6,748 nt of DNA, from assembly GCA_019417795.1 (NCBI GenBank), contig DXUR01000142.1:1-6748 (forward strand). Direction: 5' to 3'. Each line of letters begins with the position of its first letter. The first letter of the stretch is position 1. The position numbers and the translations under genes were made by a program. The notes beneath the pieces are model-generated. The model searched no databases. It had not been told where the DNA came from and saw nothing but the letters and a program-made list of their open reading frames with translations. The DNA comes from Clostridiales bacterium (GTDB lineage Bacteria; Bacillota_A; Clostridia; Oscillospirales; Oscillospiraceae). Shown in pieces: positions 1-4,830 of the stretch.

Positions 1-132
1 GAGCTGGGCGCAGCCGTCGAGGATGGATTTTGTAATCCGACTGGCAGCGGTGGGATTATGAAGCTCGCTTTTGATATACCGTTTGATCTCCTGGAGGTCG
101 CATAGCGCCTCCGGCGTATATCTTAGCTTCAT
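1..132 (-). CDS. RelE/ParE-family toxin, 3' end outside the window
   Basis: This is the N-terminal 44 residues of a type II toxin. The protein begins MKLRYTPEALCDLQEIKRYI and continues with a second helix ending SRITKSILDGCAQL. A short first beta strand (KLRYTPEA) followed by a helix with the pattern DLxEIxxYI and then a P-x-A-A-x-x-I helix is the signature of RelE/ParE plasmid-stabilisation toxins, which act either as mRNA interferases or as gyrase poisons. The catalytic C-terminal half is missing, so those two activities cannot be told apart. The ATG overlaps the antitoxin stop codon (ATGA), which implies translational coupling and the usual antitoxin-first operon. Family membership is inferred from the N-terminus and the gene order; whether the rest of the gene is intact cannot be seen. 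Confidence 0.85.
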   Translation of the reverse strand, partial: MKLRYTPEALCDLQEIKRYIKSELHNPTAASRITKSILDGCAQL

Positions 133-446
133 TCCGTTACCCCAAGGGTGCGGTAAGCATCTTCCTCAGAAACCCAGCCATCCTTTTCAGCGGATTTCCA
201 GCCTTTTTCCGCTTCATCCAACAGGCGGCGCATGGCTTTCGCCTTCATATATTCCGCATTCTCAGGCGAAGCCAGAAACGGCAGGCCCTCCATGTTTAGG
301 GATTGCTGAATGAAGATATTAACGGCATCGGTAAAGGAAAGGCCCTGGCGGGCGTAAATCTCCTCCACACGCTGTTTGACTTCTGGATTGATCCGCATTT
401 GAAAGGTTGCGGTCTTAGGTGCAGATGTGACATTGATCGTGCTCAT
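129..446 (-). CDS. RelB/DinJ-family antitoxin
   Basis: A 105-aa antitoxin that would neutralise the downstream RelE/ParE toxin by direct binding and repress its own operon through an N-terminal ribbon-helix-helix fold. Residues 12-20 (TATFQMRIN) form the DNA-contacting strand. Residues 21-57 (PEVKQRVEEI through the LSFTDAVNIFIQQ helix to GLPF) match the RelB/DinJ pattern of PEVK, a G-L-S/T-x-T/S-x-A-V-N segment and a G-x-P-F end. Residues 60-105 are charged and helical, as expected of the toxin-binding tail, ending with WVSEEDAYRTLG. An upstream in-frame ATG would add ten residues, but the start at 446 is preferred because GAGGTG lies 7 nt before it and the upstream ATG falls on the promoter -10. 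The name RelB/DinJ is a family assignment, not proof of target. Confidence 0.88.
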   Translation of the reverse strand: MSTINVTSAPKTATFQMRINPEVKQRVEEIYARQGLSFTDAVNIFIQQSLNMEGLPFLASPENAEYMKAKAMRRLLDEAEKGWKSAEKDGWVSEEDAYRTLGVTE

Positions 447-464
447 AGCATTCACCTCAATCTC

Positions 465-492
465 AGTATATACCAAAAATCGGAAATGTCAA
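465..492 (-). promoter_or_regulatory. Toxin-antitoxin operon promoter with overlapping palindrome
   Basis: On the minus strand a perfect -35 TTGACA (487-492) is followed after 16 nt by TATACT (465-470), one mismatch from the -10 consensus. The antitoxin ATG lies about 19 nt downstream of the -10, so the leader is very short. The self-complementary octamer GTATATAC (466-473) sits over the -10 and is a plausible operator for autorepression by the ribbon-helix-helix antitoxin. The promoter elements are seen directly; the operator role is inferred. Confidence 0.75.
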
Positions 493-495
493 TAC

Positions 496-693
496 AACGT
501 CATTACAATTTGGGGCGAGGAGGACCTGGACAACAACTGGATCGTAGAAAATCTGACCAACGCCTTTGGCGTCTGGACCAGTAAAATGACGGAAATGTGG
601 TCGCTGCTGACGGAATCGCCCCAGACCTTCAAGGGCGGTACCATCTGGCAGACCAGCCACATTTTTTCATCCATTAAAAAATTGCGTTGTTGA
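496..693 (+). pseudogene. Fragment of a VirB6/TrbL-like conjugation membrane protein
   Basis: An open stretch encodes VITIWGEEDLDNNWIVENLT, then NAFGVWTSKMTEMWSLLTES and PQTFKGGTIW, before switching to unrelated sequence (QTSHIFSSIKK) and a stop. The conserved-looking part spans about 499-645. From memory of the family, this resembles the N-terminal region of the large multi-spanning VirB6/TrbL-like (CD1107-type) mating-channel protein of Firmicutes integrative conjugative elements, where a similar segment precedes the first membrane helices. Here only about 50 residues remain. There is no plausible start codon with a ribosome site, and everything downstream, including all membrane segments, is absent. 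It is best read as debris of a conjugative element, with one edge abutting the -35 of the toxin-antitoxin promoter. The assignment rests on recalled similarity and needs a database search. Confidence 0.55.
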
Positions 694-731
694 AGTTTTT
701 ACTTCCGCATACTAAAATGATGGTAAGCCCC

Positions 732-749
732 TGCTCTTTTTTGAGAGCA
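732..749. repeat. Small hairpin TGCTCT/AGAGCA
   Basis: A perfect 6-bp inverted repeat, TGCTCT (732-737) and AGAGCA (744-749), has a six-nucleotide T-rich loop. Its left arm belongs to the decamer TGCTCTTTTT (732-741), which recurs directly at 781-790. The position between the conjugation-gene scrap and the next operon suggests a leftover terminator or element end. No U tract follows on the plus strand. Confidence 0.4.
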
Positions 750-771
750 ATCAAACCTATAAAGACGCGTC

Positions 772-790
772 AGCAACGTTTGCTCTTTTT
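772..790 (+). terminator. Possible weak intrinsic terminator
   Basis: AGCAA (772-776), a CGT loop and TTGCT (780-784) form a 5-bp stem directly followed by C and a five-T run (786-790), then ATT. The stem is short and only moderately GC-rich, so it is a weak candidate. It would insulate the downstream three-gene operon from leftover rightward transcription. It reuses the TGCTCTTTTT decamer found at 732-741. Confidence 0.35.
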
Positions 791-808
791 ATTAGCCCGA
801 TTCTGTGC

Positions 809-826
809 TGTGGTAGATATACCACA
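809..826. promoter_or_regulatory. 7-bp inverted repeat, candidate operator
   Basis: TGTGGTA (809-815) and TACCACA (820-826) form a perfect 7-bp inverted repeat around GATA, centred about 60 nt before the start codon of the three-gene operon. The symmetry and spacing suit a dimeric repressor or an RNA hairpin. No convincing -35/-10 pair could be assigned here, though the A/T-rich centre (TAGATATA) could hold a -10. The operator role is inferred from position and symmetry only. Confidence 0.4.
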
Positions 827-879
827 AGAAATGCTTCGACCGGGATGAACACTGAACATAGAAAGCAGAGGTGCTGTAT

Positions 880-1875
880 ATGTCATACCCGAAGCCATTA
901 TCCGAGAAATCACTGAAACGGCTGTATACGCAGACGGGGTTATCAACGGAAGCATATGATTTTCTGCATTCCCTGTTTGCCGCCTGCGCAAATCTGTATG
1001 GCGCCATCTCCCTTCGGGATGTGTGGTCGGTTTATCGGGAGCTGAACAGCGCCGCGCCCCGTATTCGCCGACAGGACCTCATTGCTTTTTCCGCCATCGT
1101 CCGCCGGGAGGTACAGCCCTATCGGGTTTACGAAATCGAAGAACTGTACACAGAGGAGCCTCACAACGATCTGGATCGGCACATCGTATCGAAGGAACTG
1201 ATTGGCACCGGTTATGGCAAGATGTTTTCCTTCTATGCGTTGATGGAAGGACTCGGCAATCATCCGTACTGTGTTCCTGCCAATTTCCTCTCTTATGCGG
1301 CACTGCCCGCATCGGCAGAGGAAAAATCACTGGCGGATTTCATCGGAAATCTGGAGTCTACCGCGACGGAATGTGCGCCAAGACAGCACAAAGCGTATCC
1401 CAACGAAAATCGCGGAAAAAAACTGGGGACGTTTTCGTTCCTCAATTTGAGCGAGCGGTTTGATCTGGAGTATTATAAAAAAGTCCCTGCCACATATTCC
1501 GCTCTGCTGGAAGAATACAGCGGTACAGAAGCGGAAAAAATCATGCGTCAGCATAGATGGGATGAAAATATTGGCCGTCTGCACACAACGGAAATCATTC
1601 AAAACCTGGAAAATGAACTGCATGAGGTAGGCGTCCGCCTGACGGAAAAGCAGCAAGATATGCTTATGCAGCTCATCGTGCAGTATCACAATGGAAGCCG
1701 CTTGTGGTGTCTGCGCGGTTGGAAGCCAAATGAACTGGCAGATATGCACGGCAATTCCGACGTTCCAAGCATCTCGTTTGGTCCGGGCCTTCAGCAGGCC
1801 TTTGCTGACGGAACAATGGACAAGGGTGATCTCGTTCGCAAAATACAGGAACTGGGATGGAAGGTGATGGAATGA
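880..1875 (+). CDS. Conserved-type hypothetical protein, 331 aa
   Basis: I do not recognise a named domain. The protein has no signal peptide or membrane segment and looks mostly helical and cytoplasmic. Visible landmarks are an N-terminal helical pair (residues 11-55, including FAACANLYGAISLRDVW), an RRQDLIAFSAIVRREV helix (63-78), an acidic EIEELYTEEPHNDLDRHIV segment (85-103), a basic PNENRGKKLG turn (174-183), a glutamate-rich helix (238-262), WCLRGWKPNELADM (276-289), and a C-terminal SFGPGLQQAFADGTMDKGDL segment (299-318) that looks like a structured cap. The ATG at 880 is chosen because AGAGGTG lies 6 nt upstream; a GTG at 871 would overlap that site. Its stop overlaps the next start (ATGA), so it heads a coupled three-gene operon. 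I recall similar unnamed proteins in Clostridia, but offer no function. Confidence 0.85.
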   Translation: MSYPKPLSEKSLKRLYTQTGLSTEAYDFLHSLFAACANLYGAISLRDVWSVYRELNSAAPRIRRQDLIAFSAIVRREVQPYRVYEIEELYTEEPHNDLDRHIVSKELIGTGYGKMFSFYALMEGLGNHPYCVPANFLSYAALPASAEEKSLADFIGNLESTATECAPRQHKAYPNENRGKKLGTFSFLNLSERFDLEYYKKVPATYSALLEEYSGTEAEKIMRQHRWDENIGRLHTTEIIQNLENELHEVGVRLTEKQQDMLMQLIVQYHNGSRLWCLRGWKPNELADMHGNSDVPSISFGPGLQQAFADGTMDKGDLVRKIQELGWKVME

Positions 1876-2225
1876 GTGCCGCAGATAAAGTCAAGGAAGC
1901 GGACTGGAGACTTTTCAGATCCCGTCTCCCAATTTGGCAGGAAGCCTATATGGAGCGGCTGAACCGCGAATATATCGCTCTGCTCTCAGGGACCGGCTCC
2001 GCGTCCGAGAAGTTCTGGGAGCTGGAAAGACGCATGCGCGAGGACAAAAGGCGGGGCGGCGTGGTGATGCGCATGAGCCGCAGCAATATGGAACTGAACC
2101 TATTGAGCCTGCTGTCTGACGGCGTAATTTCCATCGCGGAGCTCGATGGGTTCAGCGAGGAACTGCGGGAAAAGCTGACCTTTGTGCTGCGGGATCATAG
2201 AGACTGGGACCATGGCGACAGTTGA
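1872..2225 (+). CDS. Small conserved-type hypothetical protein, 117 aa
   Basis: A soluble, highly charged, helical protein of unknown function. Residues 9-38 form an amphipathic helix rich in W, R and Y (EADWRLFRSRLPIWQEAYME, then RLNREYIALL). Residues 45-75 are strongly basic (FWELERRMREDKRRGG), and residues 76-107 form a leucine-rich helix-turn-helix-like stretch (NLLSLLSDGVISIAELDGFS followed by EELREKL). The second half could pass for a small DNA- or protein-binding module, but this is only a shape judgement. The start at 1872 overlaps the previous stop as ATGA and has AAGGTGA about 6 nt upstream; an in-frame ATG at 1857 would lie further inside the previous gene and lacks that spacing. 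It has no membrane segment, so a transporter label would be wrong. Confidence 0.8.
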   Translation: MSAADKVKEADWRLFRSRLPIWQEAYMERLNREYIALLSGTGSASEKFWELERRMREDKRRGGVVMRMSRSNMELNLLSLLSDGVISIAELDGFSEELREKLTFVLRDHRDWDHGDS

Positions 2226-2577
2226 GCAAGTGCTTGCCCGTCTGCAAAGATCCGCCTTCCGTGCAAAGTTCCATTTGAGCGAACAGGACAGGCAGTACAT
2301 AGCGGACAAGGGTATGGAGACCATTCAGCGCCACGCTGCCGACTTCGTCAGAACGCGGCTTGCACCGGCAAGCATCCCCAATGACGGCAAGCAGACGCCG
2401 ATGCGCGGGCATCCGGTGTTTATCGCCCAGCACGCCTGCGCCTGCTGCTGCCGCGGATGCCTGCATAAGTGGTATCACGTCCCGGTGGGACGGGAGCTGA
2501 CGGAGAATGAGCAGGAGCGCATCGTGAAACTGCTGATGGCATGGATCGCGCGGCAGCTTGACTGTGATATGGAGTGA
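2212..2577 (+). CDS. DUF4186-family protein
   Basis: A 121-aa protein matching my recollection of DUF4186, a small widespread family of unknown function. Diagnostic segments are FRAKFHLSEQDRQYIADKGM (residues 17-36), the helix TIQRHAADFVRTRLAP (37-52), the invariant-looking IPNDGKQTPMRGHPVFIAQH (55-74), then a cysteine-rich core HACACCCRGCLHKW with H74 and C76, C78, C79, C80 and C83, and VGRELTENEQERIVKLLMAW (92-111). The length is close to the whole family domain, so the protein appears intact. The dense Cys/His core suggests metal binding or redox chemistry, which is inference. The ATG at 2212 lies 14 nt inside the preceding gene, making it the third member of an overlapping operon; its ribosome site is weak, consistent with translational coupling. 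Confidence 0.88.
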   Translation: MATVEQVLARLQRSAFRAKFHLSEQDRQYIADKGMETIQRHAADFVRTRLAPASIPNDGKQTPMRGHPVFIAQHACACCCRGCLHKWYHVPVGRELTENEQERIVKLLMAWIARQLDCDME

Positions 2578-2595
2578 GAAGGGGAGACCGCGGGA

Positions 2596-2862
2596 ATGTG
2601 CCCGTGCCGGTTGGAGCGGGTTTCCGCCCGGTCTGGGCGGGTTTCCTGGCCTTTTGACGCTTCCGTTTCTGCTATGATCGCATACGATCTGATTTTCGGC
2701 GCTGCCGCGTTCGCCGGTCTGTGCGCTGGGGTTTCCGACCTTTTTTTCCACATCGAGCAGATCGATTCCGGCCTTCCCGCAAACTGGGGCCGTATTCTGA
2801 AGGATCTTGTCATGATCCTCGTTCCGGCGTTTTTCGTGGCTTTGCCGCTCATGCTTTTGTGA
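2596..2862 (+). CDS. Possible small membrane protein
   Basis: A reading frame of 88 residues whose C-terminal 62 look like a real two-helix membrane protein: MIAYDLIFGAAAFAGLCAGV as a first hydrophobic stretch, a polar loop with HIEQIDSGLPANWGRILKD, then LVMILVPAFFVALPLMLL as a second. The ATG at 2596 has AAGGGGAG 9 nt upstream. The N-terminal 26 residues it adds are basic and repetitive and are encoded by the GCGGGTTTCC repeat region, so the true start may be the ATG at 2674, which lacks a clear ribosome site. It lies 18 nt after the DUF4186 stop and could be a fourth operon gene. I recognise no family. A chance frame in GC-rich DNA is possible, though the paired hydrophobic segments argue against it. 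Confidence 0.42.
   Translation: MCPCRLERVSARSGRVSWPFDASVSAMIAYDLIFGAAAFAGLCAGVSDLFFHIEQIDSGLPANWGRILKDLVMILVPAFFVALPLMLL
2616..2646. repeat. Direct repeat with interleaved GC hairpin
   Basis: GCGGGTTTCC occurs at 2616-2625 and again at 2637-2646. CCGCCC (2624-2629) and GGGCGG (2635-2640) form a 6-bp stem with a five-base loop, GGTCT, and overlap the repeat copies. No U tract follows directly (GTTTCCTGGCCTTTT), so this is at best a weak terminator or attenuator after the DUF4186 gene. It could equally be a small local duplication. Confidence 0.4.
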
Positions 2863-3028
2863 TCTTCGCATATCATATATCCCGATTCGATCTTGCGGCC
2901 TCGGCTGTCCAACCCCCGCGTTTTCAAGGGGGGAGGATGCGGAAACGCGGAATGGAATTAGGAGTATCATATGGACAACACAATAAAGGAGGATGGCTGC
3001 TCTCAATGGATAGAGGCAGCCGAAATTT
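2863..3028 (+). promoter_or_regulatory. Structured leader of the NAGPA gene
   Basis: This 166-nt interval before the NAGPA start holds several possible structures. CCGCGTTTTC (2916-2925) pairs with GGAAACGCGG (2941-2950) with one G-U wobble. CCCCC (2913-2917) could instead pair with the G run at 2928-2933, so the two hairpins exclude each other. Downstream a perfect AAGGAGG (2986-2992) is followed by GGCTGC (2995-3000) and GCAGCC (3016-3021), which form a stem extendable by TCT/AGA with one bulged G. No known riboswitch class was recognised and no convincing promoter was found. A regulatory role is inferred from the alternative pairings. Confidence 0.4.
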
Positions 3029-3042
3029 ATGACGCGATGTAA
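2971..3042 (+). CDS. Possible 23-aa leader peptide
   Basis: An ATG at 2971 with TTAGGAG ending 6 nt upstream opens a 23-codon frame (MDNTIKEDGCSQWIEAAEIY, then DAM) that stops at 3042, 14 nt inside the NAGPA gene. The good ribosome site and the overlap with the next start suit a translationally coupled leader. Codon content shows no amino-acid run of the attenuation kind. It is too short for family recognition. A second mini-frame (3006-3032, 8 codons) ends in an ATGA overlap with the same downstream start, so either could deliver ribosomes to it. Confidence 0.3.
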   Translation: MDNTIKEDGCSQWIEAAEIYDAM

Positions 3043-4756
3043 AAACTGTATGCGCACGCTTGCGCTGGCTTTGACACTGGTCCTGTCTCTGAGCATAAGC
3101 GTTCCCGCGCGGGCCGCCGTGGACGAGACCAACGCCCACCGGCTCAACGCGCTGGGGCTGTTCCTCGGCACCGGCAGCGGCTACGATCTGGGAGGCACCG
3201 CCACCCGTTTACACGGCATTATCATGCTGACCCGTATGCTTGGCGAGGAGGACGCCGCGCTGTCCTTTGACGGCCCCTGCCCCTTCTCCGATGTGGCGGC
3301 CGGAAAGCCCAGCGCCTATACGGGCTACGCGTTCGCGCAGGGGTACACCACCGGCGTGAGCGCCACGACCTTTCACCCCGGCGGCGCTCTGAGCTTCAAG
3401 CACTATGTCACGTTTTTGCTGCGGGCATTGGGCTACGATGACGGCGCGGGAGATTTCACCTTTGCCGCATCGCTGGATAAAGCCGTGGAGATCGGCATGA
3501 TGACCCGCGCCAGCGCTGACTGCATCCTCCAGAAGCAATACGCGCTCTATCGCGGGGATCTGGTGGATCTGTCCGTCAGCGCCCTGACGACGCCTCTGGC
3601 GGACGGAAGCGCCACCCTCGCGGAAAGCCTTGCGAAAAAAGGCGTATTTACATGGGAAGAAGGCCGGGCACAGGGCCTGATCGGCGGCGGGCAGGAGGCC
3701 TATGTCCATTCTTCTCTGCGGAATACCGGCGCACCAAAGCCTGAGCAGAGTGCCAGTTCCGGCGCTGTGTCCCGTGTGACAAAGACCTACGCGCTGCCCT
3801 CCGGCTCCGTCAGCGCCGATGTGATCACGGTGGACACCTCCGCCCCCGGCGTCAGCGTCCGGGCCGCCATGGTGAACCAGAAGCTGGGCGCTTCCGCGCC
3901 TTTCAGCAGCATCGTGTCCGCTTCCGGCGCGGATGTGATCGTCAACGCGAATTTCTTTGCCGCCTATTCCGGGCAGGATAAATTCCCCGTGGGCCACGTT
4001 ATGGCAGACGGAACGTTCCTGTACGGCGTTTCCGGACTGACCTCCTTCGGCTTTACCGGCTCCGGAGCGGTCTATGTGGGACGGCCCGCCGTATTTTTCT
4101 ATGTCAGGGGCGGCGGGAACTCCTGGGCCTGCTATGAGATGAACAGCAAGACCCAGGGAAGCGACCTGTCTGTGGTTTACACCCCGGCGTTTGGCGGAAG
4201 CGTACCCATCAAGATCGACGGCACGGCAACCACCGTTGCGGGCGGCGTGATCACCGATGTCAGAACTGTCACGGCGGGCGAGACCGTGGCGATCCCCGCC
4301 GACGGCTACGTCATGGTATTTGGAAATGACTTTACCTCTACCTCTTGGTATCGTGAGCCAGCCGTGGGAACGTCTGTGACCCTGACGCCCGGACTGACCG
4401 ATTCCGACACCAGCGGCTTCCCCATGGAGGAGATCACCGCCATGGTCAGCGGCGGTCCCCGTCTGGTTGAAAACGGCGCGATCTGCACCACGCTGGAGCC
4501 GGGCTTCCAGGAGGCGCGCTTTACCTCCGCGGTAACGTCCCGCACCGCCCTTGGCAAGCTGGCGGACGGCAAGCTGGTCATCGCCTCTACCGGCTCCGCT
4601 TCCATTCAGCAGCTTCGGGAGCTGATGCTCCAGTTGGGCTGCGTGGAGGCGGTCAATCTGGATGGCGGCGGTTCCACCGCGCTGGCTTATCAGGGGAAGC
4701 TGATCCGCTCCCCGGGACGGGAACTGACAACGACCCTGCAAATTTTTACCCATTGA
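3029..4756 (+). CDS. Secreted SLH-like/phosphodiester glycosidase (NAGPA) protein
   Basis: A 575-aa exported protein. Residues 1-30 form a signal peptide: basic MTRCKNCMR, hydrophobic LALALTLVLSLSI, and a VPARAA cleavage region. Residues about 36-190 resemble degenerate S-layer-homology repeats (NALGLFLGTGSGYDLGGTAT; then FSDVAAGKPSAYTGYAFAQG followed by YTTG), which would hold the protein in the cell wall. Residues about 250-572 form a phosphodiester glycosidase domain of the NAGPA type, with VNANFF (305-310), SGGPRLVENG (474-483), RTALG (505-509) and NLDGGGSTAL (543-552). Family members cleave sugar phosphodiesters such as GlcNAc-1-phosphodiester links, so a cell-wall or extracellular glycan substrate is likely but unproven. 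The ATG at 3029 keeps a full basic n-region; an internal ATG at 3050 would also give a signal peptide. Neither start has a closely spaced ribosome site, which is unusual. Confidence 0.92.
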   Translation: MTRCKNCMRTLALALTLVLSLSISVPARAAVDETNAHRLNALGLFLGTGSGYDLGGTATRLHGIIMLTRMLGEEDAALSFDGPCPFSDVAAGKPSAYTGYAFAQGYTTGVSATTFHPGGALSFKHYVTFLLRALGYDDGAGDFTFAASLDKAVEIGMMTRASADCILQKQYALYRGDLVDLSVSALTTPLADGSATLAESLAKKGVFTWEEGRAQGLIGGGQEAYVHSSLRNTGAPKPEQSASSGAVSRVTKTYALPSGSVSADVITVDTSAPGVSVRAAMVNQKLGASAPFSSIVSASGADVIVNANFFAAYSGQDKFPVGHVMADGTFLYGVSGLTSFGFTGSGAVYVGRPAVFFYVRGGGNSWACYEMNSKTQGSDLSVVYTPAFGGSVPIKIDGTATTVAGGVITDVRTVTAGETVAIPADGYVMVFGNDFTSTSWYREPAVGTSVTLTPGLTDSDTSGFPMEEITAMVSGGPRLVENGAICTTLEPGFQEARFTSAVTSRTALGKLADGKLVIASTGSASIQQLRELMLQLGCVEAVNLDGGGSTALAYQGKLIRSPGRELTTTLQIFTH

Positions 4757-4768
4757 TCCGTTATTTTC

Positions 4769-4800
4769 AAAGCCTCGACGCCAAGCGTCGGGGCTTTGTT
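4769..4800 (+). terminator. Strong intrinsic terminator of the NAGPA gene
   Basis: AAAGCCTCGACGC (4769-4781) pairs with GCGTCGGGGCTTT (4785-4797) through 13 bp with one G-U pair and a CAA loop, followed by GTTATT. It starts 12 nt after the NAGPA stop. Read on the opposite strand, the stem is followed by GAAAATAA, a poor U tract, so it mainly serves the rightward gene, although it sits between converging units. Confidence 0.88.
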
Positions 4801-4830
4801 ATTGCCGTAGCTCAGCGGCGCGGTTCGGCT

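Noticed and set aside
871..879. GTG at 871 as the start of the 331-aa protein
   Set aside because: The GTG forms part of the AGAGGTG ribosome site that is properly spaced for the ATG at 880.
2900..3028. Known riboswitch class in the NAGPA leader
   Set aside because: The leader has good stems, but I could not match it to conserved cores such as cyclic-di-GMP, TPP, SAM or cobalamin riboswitches.
2152..3171. Long minus-strand reading frame opposite the DUF4186 gene and leader
   Set aside because: It is proline-, arginine- and histidine-rich, shows no domain, and lies antisense to a recognisable DUF4186 gene; it is a shadow of GC-rich coding.
3209..4753. 514-codon minus-strand frame opposite the NAGPA gene
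   Set aside because: Low-complexity G/A/R/H composition with no domain, and fully antisense to a well-supported NAGPA protein.
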